Source of the DNA: JAAYDS01 sp012729155
GTDB taxonomy: Bacteria; Chloroflexota; Anaerolineae; UBA1429
Assembly: GCA_036774405.1 (NCBI GenBank)
Contig: DAIPBO010000008.1
Coordinates: forward strand, 1-64,000
Direction: 5' to 3'
DNA: 64,000 nt
Shown here: positions 50,595 to 58,201 of the stretch, one piece after another
Position numbering within the stretch: the first letter of the stretch is position 1
Layout of the letters: the number at the start of each line of letters is the position of its first letter
Made by a program: the position numbers and the translations under genes
The notes under the pieces: generated by a model
Databases searched by the model: none
What the model was told of the DNA's origin: nothing
Seen by the model: the letters and a program-made list of their open reading frames with translations, nothing else

Positions 50595-51976
50595 GCCTTT
50601 TTCCTCTGAACTCGATAGGTCAATAGCATCTTGCCCATGCGAATCTGGTCTCCGTTGCCAAGACGACAGGCCTGATGCGGTCTAAGCTTGCTGCCGTTCA
50701 CGGCGGTGCCGTTCGAGCTCGCCAGATCGACGATACTGTGGCCGTCGTCACCGGCCTCGATGACGGCGTGGTTCCGCGACACATAGCCGTCAGGATCAAG
50801 CGGGCTGACGTCAAGGTCTACTGGCCGCTGGCCATGGGGACGGCCGATCAGCACGCTTGAGCCTAACAGGGGGATTGACCAGTTCCAGCCGGCCGGCTCC
50901 AGCACCAACAGCTCGGCGGCCAGCTCTTGCTCGAGCCTTTGCCCGCAGTGGCGGCAGAAACGCGCGTGCTGGCTGTTTCCTGCGCCGCAGGTGCCACAGT
51001 AACGATCTGCTATCGGAATGCTCGCTGCAGCGAATGGGGCAGTAGGCGCCGCTGGTGTGGGGCTCGCCTGTAGAGGCGCGTCGCCGGCCGGTCCACGCTG
51101 CCTATCACCAGGCGTGCGCAGCCGAAGCCGTTCCAACAGCGGCAAACACTCGATCAACGCCTGACGCATGGCCAGCGCCGATTCGTAGCGCGCCTCGCGT
51201 TCGCTGGCCATCGCCTTTTCGACGATCTGGGCCAACTCGGCTGAGACCGCCGGATTGACCGTATCCACTGGCTCGCGCGCCCCGGGGACGAATGTCGGCA
51301 AGGGCGGCGAACCCGTCAACAGATGGTAGAGCGTCGCGCCCAGGCCGTAGATGTCAGTGCGCGCATCTGACTGAGCGCGCCCCCACTGCTCGGGTGCGGC
51401 ATAGTTCTCCGAACCCATGCTGACGGTATCGCGGTTCTGCCCCTGCTTGTATGTACGGGCGATGCCAAAGTCGATCAGCTTGATCTGACCGCTCGGCGTA
51501 ACCATCATGTTGCTGGGCTTGAGGTCGCGGAAGATGATCGGCGAGGGCTGCGCATGTAGATAGGCCAGCACCTCGCAGATCTGTATGGCATAGGGGAGCA
51601 CCTCAGACTGCAGTAGCGGCCCTTGGGCAGTGTCAAGACGCTTCTGCAGTGAGACCCCGTGCACGAACTCCATCACAAGATACGAGCGGCCCTCATCGAC
51701 GAAGAAAGCGGCTACTTTGGGCAAGTTGGGATGCGCAAGGCGTACGAGCAGGTTGGCTTCCTGTTCAAAGAGGGTGCGGGCTTCGTCGAGCGACTGGCGA
51801 TCCATCGTGTCGAGGCGCAGTTCCTTCAACGCCCAAACCGCAGAACTGCCCTCGGGGCGCTCTTCCTGTACCTGATAGATCCATGACATGCCGCCACCCG
51901 CGACGAGCCGCAAGACTCGGTACCGACCACGAACAACTGTGCCTACAGCCAGAGGTTTGGTGTCCATCGCATCCAT
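50591..51976 (-). CDS. Ser/Thr protein kinase with zinc ribbon and FHA domain
   Basis: 461 aa, first gene of the operon. Kinase domain about residues 15-285: VAGGGMSWIYQV, WALKELR, FRDLKPSNMMV, LIDFGIART and AAPEQWGRA. A zinc ribbon (CGTCGAGNSQHARFCRHCG) follows a Pro/Ala linker, then an FHA domain (SVLIGRPHG, GYVSRNHAVI, VDLASSNGTAVNG). A kinase with its own phosphothreonine reader can autophosphorylate and recruit partners. I use ATG 51976; ATG 51967 and TTG 52015 are also in frame and no strong ribosome site decides. Confidence 0.88.
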   Translation of the reverse strand: MDAMDTKPLAVGTVVRGRYRVLRLVAGGGMSWIYQVQEERPEGSSAVWALKELRLDTMDRQSLDEARTLFEQEANLLVRLAHPNLPKVAAFFVDEGRSYLVMEFVHGVSLQKRLDTAQGPLLQSEVLPYAIQICEVLAYLHAQPSPIIFRDLKPSNMMVTPSGQIKLIDFGIARTYKQGQNRDTVSMGSENYAAPEQWGRAQSDARTDIYGLGATLYHLLTGSPPLPTFVPGAREPVDTVNPAVSAELAQIVEKAMASEREARYESALAMRQALIECLPLLERLRLRTPGDRQRGPAGDAPLQASPTPAAPTAPFAAASIPIADRYCGTCGAGNSQHARFCRHCGQRLEQELAAELLVLEPAGWNWSIPLLGSSVLIGRPHGQRPVDLDVSPLDPDGYVSRNHAVIEAGDDGHSIVDLASSNGTAVNGSKLRPHQACRLGNGDQIRMGKMLLTYRVQRKKA

Positions 51977-52087
51977 TGCCGACCACAGCGCACCGGAGTG
52001 CGAGGGTCCGTTCAAGTTCTACCAGTCTTACGTGGATGGGCAGGCTAGGTTGCGCGATGAGGGCCCAATTCACGACCTGTTGGGGAT

Positions 52088-52115
52088 TTGACAGCCATGA
52101 GCAGAATCCTATAAT
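52088..52115 (+). promoter_or_regulatory. Consensus promoter of tRNA-Asp
   Basis: Perfect TTGACA (52088-52093), 16-bp spacer, perfect TATAAT (52110-52115), with predicted start near 52122, four bases before the tRNA. It is one of the closest matches to sigma-70 consensus in the window, as expected for a stable-RNA gene. Confidence 0.85.
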
Positions 52116-52125
52116 GGATGGCGTT

Positions 52126-52198
52126 GGAGGCGTAGTGTAGCGGTTAACATGTCGGCCTGTCAAGCCGAAGATCGCGGGTTCGAATCCCGTCGCTTCCG
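52126..52198 (+). tRNA. tRNA-Asp (GTC)
   Basis: 73-nt cloverleaf. Acceptor stem GGAGGCG / CGCTTCC (one G-T pair), anticodon stem TCGGC / GCCGA with loop CTGTCAA giving anticodon GTC (52159-52161), and T arm with GGTTCGAATCC. The discriminator is G and the 3' CCA is not fully encoded. It is followed at once by an intrinsic terminator. Confidence 0.95.
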
Positions 52199-52202
52199 CA
52201 GC

Positions 52203-52233
52203 AAGGGGCGAGTCGTATGACTCGCCCCTTTAT
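52203..52233 (+). terminator. Intrinsic terminator after tRNA-Asp
   Basis: Perfect 12-bp stem AAGGGGCGAGTC / GACTCGCCCCTT with a GTAT loop, followed by TTAT. Confidence 0.88.
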
Positions 52234-52256
52234 GCTTTGGCGAACGAATGCCGAGG

Positions 52257-52982
52257 TCAGGTGATGAGGACGCGGATGGCCAGCGCCACGAGCACGCCGG
52301 TGGCTACGTAACGAAAGCCCACCGTGCTCAGTCTGCGGAACACACGGGCACCAACAAAGGTGCCTGCCAGGGCAGGGACGATTAGCGACAGGCTTGTTAA
52401 CAGAGTCTCTGTGGTGATGTCGCCCGCCAACGCGTAGAGCGGCAGACGCACCAGGCTCACCGCAAAAAAGACCACCGAAAAAACGCCCTTGCACAGCGCC
52501 TTATCCCAGGCGCGTGCCAACGTGTAGAACACTAGCGGCGGCCCCCCCATATTGATCGAACCGCCGAATAGGCCGGACACCGCGCCGGCGACATAGCCCC
52601 ACGGCCACGAACGCGTAACGATCGGCTTGGGAGGCGACCAGAAGGTCAGAGCGCTGCCCAGCAAGATCATCACGGCGATGCCAGCGCGCAGACTCGCCAA
52701 TGGGAGGTTGTGCAGCAGATAGACGCCTACGGCCGTTGCCGGAAGGCCAGTGAGCAATAGCGGCCATGCCTCGCGCCAGGAGATGTCTTTGCGCGTGCTC
52801 CATACGTTGGCCAGAATGCTGGTCAACCCAACCAACGAGGAGATGGCCGTTGCCTGCGAGACTGGCATGAGGATGGAGAACATGCCCACGGTAAAGAGGC
52901 CAAAGCCAAAGCCAGTCGTGCCAGAGATGAGTCCGGCGATAAGCACGATGCCAGCCAAGAGAGCGAGATCTCCCAAGAGCAT
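52257..52982 (-). CDS. TauE/SafE family permease
   Basis: 241-aa membrane protein with about seven to eight helices. Typical features are GLISGTTGFGFGLFTVGM in the first repeat and GLFGGSINMGGPPLVFY in the second, the inverted-repeat layout of TauE/SafE sulfite or organosulfonate exporters. Substrate unknown. The start at ATG 52982 has a weak, tightly spaced TGAGG site. It runs toward the tRNA terminator. Confidence 0.88.
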   Translation of the reverse strand: MLLGDLALLAGIVLIAGLISGTTGFGFGLFTVGMFSILMPVSQATAISSLVGLTSILANVWSTRKDISWREAWPLLLTGLPATAVGVYLLHNLPLASLRAGIAVMILLGSALTFWSPPKPIVTRSWPWGYVAGAVSGLFGGSINMGGPPLVFYTLARAWDKALCKGVFSVVFFAVSLVRLPLYALAGDITTETLLTSLSLIVPALAGTFVGARVFRRLSTVGFRYVATGVLVALAIRVLIT

Positions 52983-52999
52983 ACCTCATTCGTTGAGAC

Positions 53000-53028
53000 T
53001 TGACAGGCCCCCCGCCTGCACCTAGGAT
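53000..53028 (+). promoter_or_regulatory. Promoter of tyrS
   Basis: Perfect TTGACA (53000-53005), 17-bp spacer, TAGGAT (53023-53028); start near 53035. Unlike serS there is no room for a T-box in the roughly 42-nt leader; a direct repeat CTAGACT occurs twice at 53034-53047. Confidence 0.65.
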
Positions 53029-53076
53029 GGTGACTAGACTCTAGACTACGCGGAAGGAAGCGTCAAAAGGGGAATC

Positions 53077-54297
53077 ATGACCAACGTGTACGACACACTC
53101 AAGGAGCGTGGATTCGTCGAGCAGGTGTCCAACGAAGAAGGGCTGCGCCAGGCGCTCGAGCAGTCCATTACCTGCTATATTGGTTATGATCCCTCAGCCG
53201 CCAGTCTCCACGCTGGAAGCTTGCTCACCATCATGGCGCTTGCGCATATGCAGCGAGCTGGGCATCGACCTCTCGTAATAGTCGGTGGTGGCACCGGCAT
53301 GATCGGTGATCCCTCTGGACGCAGCGAGATGCGCCAGCTGCTAACGCCTGAGAAGATCGACGAGAACCGCTTGGCTATCAAGACACAGCTTTCACACTAC
53401 ATCACGTTCGATGATGAGCGCGCCATGGTGCTCAACAATGCCGACTGGTTGTTGCCGCTCAGATACATCGAATTTCTGCGCGACATCGGCAAGCACTTTT
53501 CGGTTAACCGGATGCTGACGGCAGAGGCGTACCGGTCACGCCTCGAACGCGGTCTTTCCTTCCTCGAGTTCAACTATCAGCTTCTGCAGGCCTTTGACTA
53601 TCTCACGTTGTACCGCCGTTACGGCTGCGTGTTGCAGTTTGGCGGCAATGATCAGTGGGGCAACATCCTGGCTGGAGTGGATCTGGTGCGGCGCGTCGAA
53701 GATGCCGAGGTCTTTGCCCTGACCTTCCCGTTGCTCACAACCGCATCAGGTGCCAAGATGGGGAAAACGGCCGAGGGGGCGATCTGGCTCGACGCCGACC
53801 TACTCTCACCGTTCAAGTACTACCAGTACTGGATCAACACCGAGGACGCCGATGTCGAGCGCTTCCTAAAGATCTATACCTTCCTGCCTCTCGACGAGAT
53901 CGCCGCACTGGCCAGCCTGCAAGGGGCCGAGCTAAGGCAGGCCAAAGAGCGGTTGGCCTATGAGGCCACGATCATTTCGCACGGGCAGGCTGCAGCAGAT
54001 GAGGCACGCCAACGCTCTCGCGAGCTCTTTGGCCAGGGTGCAGCCGAGGCTGCGCCCACTACAACGCTGAACGCCAGCGAACTTGATGACAGCATCCTGG
54101 TCACCGAGCTCTTTTGCCTGGCAGGGCTCTCACGTACGCGTAGCGAAGCACGGCGTTTGATCGAGCAGGGTGGCGCCTATATCGATGGTGAGGCAGTGGA
54201 TGATGTAAACCTGTCCATTGCCCGCCGCCAACTGGCCAATGAAGGGCTGCTGCTGCGAGCCGGCAAAAAGCGCTTTCAGCGTCTGATCGCTCGCTAG
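53077..54297 (+). CDS. tyrS: Tyrosyl-tRNA synthetase
   Basis: Class I synthetase, 406 aa. The HIGH equivalent is HAGSLLTI, the tyrosine site includes YIGYDPSA and FGGNDQWGNI, and the KMSKS equivalent is GAKMGKTAEG, as in bacterial TyrRS. A C-terminal S4 domain (about residues 340-406: LSRTRSEARRLIEQGGAYID) binds tRNA-Tyr. ATG 53077 follows an AAAAGGGG-type site. An intrinsic terminator lies 30 bp after the stop. Confidence 0.96.
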   Translation: MTNVYDTLKERGFVEQVSNEEGLRQALEQSITCYIGYDPSAASLHAGSLLTIMALAHMQRAGHRPLVIVGGGTGMIGDPSGRSEMRQLLTPEKIDENRLAIKTQLSHYITFDDERAMVLNNADWLLPLRYIEFLRDIGKHFSVNRMLTAEAYRSRLERGLSFLEFNYQLLQAFDYLTLYRRYGCVLQFGGNDQWGNILAGVDLVRRVEDAEVFALTFPLLTTASGAKMGKTAEGAIWLDADLLSPFKYYQYWINTEDADVERFLKIYTFLPLDEIAALASLQGAELRQAKERLAYEATIISHGQAAADEARQRSRELFGQGAAEAAPTTTLNASELDDSILVTELFCLAGLSRTRSEARRLIEQGGAYIDGEAVDDVNLSIARRQLANEGLLLRAGKKRFQRLIAR

Positions 54298-54326
54298 GCC
54301 GCGCTGCGCCACACAGTATCAAGCCT

Positions 54327-54358
54327 AACAGGCGCATCTACACGATGCGCCTGTTTCT
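54327..54358 (+). terminator. Intrinsic terminator after tyrS
   Basis: 11-bp perfect stem AACAGGCGCAT / ATGCGCCTGTT with a 7-nt loop, followed by TTCTTG. It may also serve the convergent membrane-protein gene. Confidence 0.85.
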
Positions 54359-54393
54359 TGTCGTTGGTGATAGCGCTGGCGATATGGAGGTCG

Positions 54394-55026
54394 TCAGTCT
54401 GGGTCGACACCGAAAAAGGCATAGCCCGCCGATACCAGCGTCCCAAGCCATACCCAGCCAGCGTTGGCCACCATGTCCGGTACGCTCTCGCGCAGCAGTG
54501 TGAGGCCAAAGGCGCCCAGACCAACCACGAAATAGACGGCAAAGTAGATGATCGCCAGCCACATGACGAGACGGGCATCGCGCGGCCGCCGTGTTTCGTC
54601 TCCGCCAGGCGCTAAACCTGCATCGGCATCGAGAGCGGCCACCGAACCTGACACCACCGGAAGGCCGACGGTGCGGGCCAGGCCGAGCATCTTGCTCTCA
54701 AGCAAGGCTGGTGCATCCAGGCGCCGCCAAAGCGACGGGCGTTTAGCGCCGACTGGCCGCAAACCTCGCGTCTGGACGGTTAGCGGCCGTCGCCCGCGGG
54801 CAAACCCGACCGTCACCACGGTGCCGATGAGCCCGCTCAGCATGGCGGCGGCCCTCTCCATGCCAAAAGTGATGAAAGGCGGGTCAGTGGTAACGGTGCG
54901 GTAGATGGCAACGGCCAGCACGCCCCCATAGAGCACGATGGCCATGACCGTGAGCCCCACGGTAACGACCTCCTTGACCCAGCCAGGCACAAGCTCGTTG
55001 TTGGTTAGATCGGTGTAGCTCGACAT
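54394..55026 (-). CDS. Four-helix membrane protein of unknown function
   Basis: 210 aa with four predicted membrane helices (about 22-44, 58-78, 150-172, 186-205) and a cytoplasmic central loop of about 70 residues rich in Arg and Pro. I recognise no family. ATG 55026 lies behind GGAGGAGCTGTG. It follows the DprA-like gene by 12 bp and is probably co-transcribed with it. Confidence 0.6.
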   Translation of the reverse strand: MSSYTDLTNNELVPGWVKEVVTVGLTVMAIVLYGGVLAVAIYRTVTTDPPFITFGMERAAAMLSGLIGTVVTVGFARGRRPLTVQTRGLRPVGAKRPSLWRRLDAPALLESKMLGLARTVGLPVVSGSVAALDADAGLAPGGDETRRPRDARLVMWLAIIYFAVYFVVGLGAFGLTLLRESVPDMVANAGWVWLGTLVSAGYAFFGVDPD

Positions 55027-55038
55027 CACAGCTCCTCC

Positions 55039-56181
55039 CTAGACGTCAGGTTCGGGGTCCTGGTAGGGCTCGTCTACATCCTCTACATCCTGATAGCCGA
55101 ACATGCCGCTCTCGCGAAGTCGGCGTGCCAGGGCAGGTGGCACTCTACCACTACGCCCCAAGACGTCGATGGCTTCGTCGGCATCATGGAAAACGATTGG
55201 CTCGACCCCTGGAAGGGCATGAGGCTCGGCACCAGCCTCGGCATCAAGCGACCAGCCCGCGGAGAGCGTTGTCAAGGCGCTGCTGCAGTTCTCGTTGATG
55301 CGCGCGCCAGCCGCTTCCCAGCCACGTACGATGGCGCTGTCAGAGCGTGACACCACCGCCACCTGCTCACCACGAGCCAGTAGTTGGCGCGCCCCTGGCC
55401 AATCGTCAACGGACGCGTCCGGCTCGATCTGAAGCATTGCGCCTGCCATGGCACTGAGCAGCGAGAGACGCGCCTGGCCGCCACGTTCGCTGTAGACCTG
55501 CTCTGGTAGGAACGGGCTCAGCACGAGCGCCCGACCAGCCTCTAGCGAGGGGCGGAGCAGAGCCAATATCGGCGCAGCATGATCCAGGCCCAGAGGCAAC
55601 ATCACGGTGATACGACCACCCACCTCTGGAACGCGCAGCAAGAGTTCGCGCTCGACGCCACGCTCAAAGCCGCCCAGCATCGGGACGGGCAAGGCGGCCA
55701 GACCGGCAGCCATCTGGTGCAGGTCGAACGCATCAGCAGCGGCAGCGTCGTGAGCGCCTCCAATGGCCACACCTGTTTCTGCCAGGTGATCCAGCTCACC
55801 GATGGCGAACAGCAGATAAGGCAGCTCGGCTTCGGGCAGGTTGTGGGCCAGCTCTTCGGGGTAGGCGGCGTCGGTGCGGATGATGAGTTCTATGTTGGCC
55901 TCGGCAAATGCGCCCATTCGGGCCTGTGACTCACGTGCCTGGGCAAGCAGCTGCTGCGCCTGATGCACCTGCTCGGTAGACAGCCCGGTCACCTCAGCCG
56001 CCTCAGCGGCAGGTGCGGCTGCAAAATCGCTCAACAGGTGTTGCTCGCGCATGCACCAGCGCTCCAACAGCATCTTGGCGTCTCGGCGCGAGGTGAAGGT
56101 GCCCGCGAGGAGTTGCAGCCAAAGCACCGCCTCATGTCTGCGAGCCATTGTGGCTTTGTCCACTGATCGCAATCTGCTCAT
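55039..56181 (-). CDS. Degenerate DprA-like protein
   Basis: 380 aa. The layout follows DprA: an N-terminal helical region, IIRTDAAYPEELAHNLPEAE matching the YPxxL segment, a Rossmann-like middle (VAIGGAHDAAAADAFDLHQM, ITVMLPLGLDHA, GRALVLSPFLPEQ) and a C-terminal part. The SLOG-type VGTR, SGLAxGID and PRNRxI motifs of active DprA have been lost, so DNA or RecA binding may be altered. It differs strongly from the dprA at 1.9 kb. Start uncertain: ATG 56181 would be almost leaderless from its promoter; ATG 56148 is the alternative. Confidence 0.65.
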   Translation of the reverse strand: MSRLRSVDKATMARRHEAVLWLQLLAGTFTSRRDAKMLLERWCMREQHLLSDFAAAPAAEAAEVTGLSTEQVHQAQQLLAQARESQARMGAFAEANIELIIRTDAAYPEELAHNLPEAELPYLLFAIGELDHLAETGVAIGGAHDAAAADAFDLHQMAAGLAALPVPMLGGFERGVERELLLRVPEVGGRITVMLPLGLDHAAPILALLRPSLEAGRALVLSPFLPEQVYSERGGQARLSLLSAMAGAMLQIEPDASVDDWPGARQLLARGEQVAVVSRSDSAIVRGWEAAGARINENCSSALTTLSAGWSLDAEAGAEPHALPGVEPIVFHDADEAIDVLGRSGRVPPALARRLRESGMFGYQDVEDVDEPYQDPEPDV

Positions 56182-56188
56182 GACGAAG

Positions 56189-56216
56189 AGTATACAACAC
56201 CGCAAAGGGCAGTCAA
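56189..56216 (-). promoter_or_regulatory. Promoter of the DprA-like gene
   Basis: Minus strand TTGACT (56216-56211), 16-bp spacer, TATACT (56194-56189). The transcription start near 56182 falls at the first possible ATG. The -35 abuts a triple repeat. Confidence 0.7.
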
Positions 56217-56220
56217 TGCC

Positions 56221-56258
56221 CACGTGCGTGGGCCACGTACGTGGGCCACGTACGTGAC
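56221..56258. repeat. Three tandem 13-bp palindromic repeats between divergent promoters
   Basis: Unit CACGTACGTGGGC: copy 1 at 56221-56233 (one mismatch, CACGTGCGTGGGC), copy 2 at 56234-56246, and copy 3 from 56247, which loses the last bases. Each unit contains CACGTACGTG, itself a perfect palindrome in copies 2 and 3. The array lies exactly between the -35 of the DprA-like gene and that of the FmdE-TrmO gene, the usual place for an operator. Confidence 0.75.
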
Positions 56259-56287
56259 TTGGGCGGCAGACCGTTTGATTGCACAAT
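56259..56287 (+). promoter_or_regulatory. Putative promoter of the FmdE-TrmO gene
   Basis: TTGGGC (56259-56264), 17-bp spacer, CACAAT (56282-56287). It is weaker than the divergent promoter and could need an activator bound at the adjacent repeats. Confidence 0.45.
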
Positions 56288-56315
56288 GTTGGCAACACAC
56301 AAAGGGGGTGGCGTA

Positions 56316-57317
56316 GTGTCAGTCGACAAAGCACAGATAGATGCGGTGGTGGCCTTTCACGGGCATATCTGCCCTGGAATCGCCACCGGTATTCGCGTGG
56401 CCGAGGCTGCGCTGCAACACGTGGGTAGAGCCAGTCAGGATGAGGAGGTGGTGGCCGTCTGCGAGACCGATAACTGTGCTCTGGATGCCATTCAGTACCT
56501 TGTAGGCTGCACTGCAGGCAAGGGGAATCTCATTGTTGAGCGCTATGGCCGCAATCGCTTCACCTTTGCGCGACGCTCCGATGGCCTGGCAATCCGCGTC
56601 ACAGCCAGACCGCGGCGGCCAGGCACGCCAGAGCAAGAGGCGCTGGTATCACGTGTCAGGTCGGGCACTGCGATGGGTGATGACCATGCGCATTTCAACG
56701 CGCTCTGGCAAGAACGCGCAGCCGCCATCCTCGCTGCTCCGCTCGGCGCGGTGGTTGATGCCGAGAGGCTCGACGGCTACATATTGCCGCCCAAGGCCGT
56801 CATCGAGCCATCGCTAACCTGTTCGCGATGTGGCCTGGCGGTGATGGCGAGCCTGACGCGACAGCTCGATGGCGAGGTAATCTGCCAGGCCTGCTGGCAA
56901 GAAGCTGGTTCTCGATCAGTACACCTGAACCAAATCGGCGTGGTCAAGAGCGAGAAGCCAGACGGTCAGTCTCATGCCGAGGCTCGCGCCGCGGTAGCCG
57001 AGATCGAGCTGCTGCCGCTGTTTGCCAAGTCGCTGACGGGGCTGCAGCCGCACCAGATGCTGCAGGTGCTTTGGCTCATCGACCGCGCTAACCGCTCCTT
57101 TGAGCAGCTTCAGCACCCCAAAGGCGATGCGGCGCTGCCCAGGCGTGGCATTATGGCACTGCGCACGCCCAATCGGCCGTCGCCACTGGGGCTGACCACT
57201 GTCGAGCTCCTCGACATTCAGGGGCTGACCCTTACTGTCAAAGGCCTGGACGCCTGGGACGGATCACCCGTGCTCGATATCAAGCCCTATGCACCGCTAT
57301 GGGATGATCGTCCATAG
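56316..57317 (+). CDS. FmdE-domain/TrmO-like fusion protein
   Basis: 333 aa. Residues 1-130 are an FmdE/FwdE-like domain (FHGHICPGIATGIRVAEAAL, CETDNCALDAIQYLVGCT), with a Cys-x2-Cys ribbon near 170-195 (CSRCGLAV, CQACWQEAG). The C-terminal 130 residues are a TrmO/YaeB-type methyltransferase domain that modifies t6A37 of tRNA-Thr: RRGIMALRTPNRPSPLGLTT and LDAWDGSPVLDIKPY. The joining of the two is the notable feature. GTG 56316 has AAAGGGGG seven bases before it. Confidence 0.85.
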   Translation: MSVDKAQIDAVVAFHGHICPGIATGIRVAEAALQHVGRASQDEEVVAVCETDNCALDAIQYLVGCTAGKGNLIVERYGRNRFTFARRSDGLAIRVTARPRRPGTPEQEALVSRVRSGTAMGDDHAHFNALWQERAAAILAAPLGAVVDAERLDGYILPPKAVIEPSLTCSRCGLAVMASLTRQLDGEVICQACWQEAGSRSVHLNQIGVVKSEKPDGQSHAEARAAVAEIELLPLFAKSLTGLQPHQMLQVLWLIDRANRSFEQLQHPKGDAALPRRGIMALRTPNRPSPLGLTTVELLDIQGLTLTVKGLDAWDGSPVLDIKPYAPLWDDRP

Positions 57318-57320
57318 TGG

Positions 57321-57349
57321 TTGTATGCCGCTGGCAAGCGGGCTATACT
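57321..57349 (+). promoter_or_regulatory. Promoter of the ThuA-like gene
   Basis: TTGTAT (57321-57326), 17-bp spacer, TATACT (57344-57349). Start near 57356, about 39 nt before ATG 57395. Confidence 0.6.
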
Positions 57350-57394
57350 GGGCTTGTCCCTTAGCCGCATGTGCGCAGCAAGAGAGGTAACAAC

Positions 57395-58141
57395 ATGTCG
57401 CAGAAGATTCGTGTCACCGTCTGGAACGAGTTTCGCCACGAAAAGACGCATCAAGAGGTCGCTGATGTCTACCCAGATGGCATTCATGGGCAGATTGCGG
57501 CGTTTCTTGGTGAGAACCCTGACATCGAGACGCGCACGGCCACCCTCGATGAGCCAGAGCACGGCCTGACTGACGAGGTATTGGCCAACACCGATGTGCT
57601 CATCTGGTGGGGGCACATGGCGCATCGCGAGGTCAGCGATGAGATAGTGGACAAGGTGCAGCGGCGCATACTGAACGGTATGGGCCTGATCGTGCTCCAC
57701 TCGGGCCATTTCTCCAAGATCTTCCGCCGCATGATGGGCACCAACTGCAGTCTCAAGTGGCGCGAGGCCGGCGAGCGTGAGCGCATCTGGGTGGTGGACC
57801 CCGGGCATCCCATCGCCAAGGGGCTGCCCGAGTCTTTTGTGGTGCCGCACTGTGAGATGTACGGCGAGTTCTTTGACATTCCCAAGCCCGATGCCCTGGT
57901 GTTCCTGAGCTGGTTCCAGGGTGGTGAGGTGTTCCGCAGCGGTGTGGCCTATCATCGCGGCAAGGGTAAGGTGTTCTACTTCCGCCCTGGCCACGAGACC
58001 TTCCCGATCTTTTACCAGCCCGAGATCAAACAGGTCATCACCAATGCGGTGCGCTGGGCTGCGCCGGTGTGTGGTGCTTACACCGACCTCAGCACGGCGC
58101 CCATGGTATCTGCACCCGAATCTTTCACCGTCTCAGACTAG
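57395..58141 (+). CDS. ThuA-like (trehalose utilization) family protein
   Basis: 248-aa class I glutamine amidotransferase-like fold. VLIWWGHMAHREV, LIVLHSGHFSKIF and FYFRPGHETFPIFYQPEI are ThuA-family features; the family often accompanies Gfo/Idh/MocA oxidoreductases and sugar catabolism, though its reaction is not settled. AGAGAGGTAACAAC precedes ATG 57395. It is monocistronic, with its own promoter and a hairpin after the stop. Confidence 0.88.
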   Translation: MSQKIRVTVWNEFRHEKTHQEVADVYPDGIHGQIAAFLGENPDIETRTATLDEPEHGLTDEVLANTDVLIWWGHMAHREVSDEIVDKVQRRILNGMGLIVLHSGHFSKIFRRMMGTNCSLKWREAGERERIWVVDPGHPIAKGLPESFVVPHCEMYGEFFDIPKPDALVFLSWFQGGEVFRSGVAYHRGKGKVFYFRPGHETFPIFYQPEIKQVITNAVRWAAPVCGAYTDLSTAPMVSAPESFTVSD

Positions 58142-58159
58142 AGCTCCATATCTGCAGAC

Positions 58160-58183
58160 AGGGCCCGCAACCTGGCGGGCCCT
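58160..58183 (+). terminator. Hairpin after the ThuA-like gene
   Basis: Perfect 9-bp stem AGGGCCCGC / GCGGGCCCT with a 6-nt loop, 18 bp past the stop and 18 bp before the next start. No T run, so termination strength is uncertain. Confidence 0.55.
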
Positions 58184-58201
58184 ATCACACTGGGTTAGTC
58201 C

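Noticed and set aside
52144..52494. 116-aa minus-strand frame ending in GSDGIRTRDLRLDRPTC
   Set aside because: This ending is the known artefact of translating a tRNA gene; the frame is antisense to tRNA-Asp and its terminator.
56221..56258. Tandem repeats considered as a CRISPR array or plasmid-type iterons for replication
   Set aside because: Units are 13 bp with no spacers, only three copies, no Cas or Rep genes; an operator is more likely.
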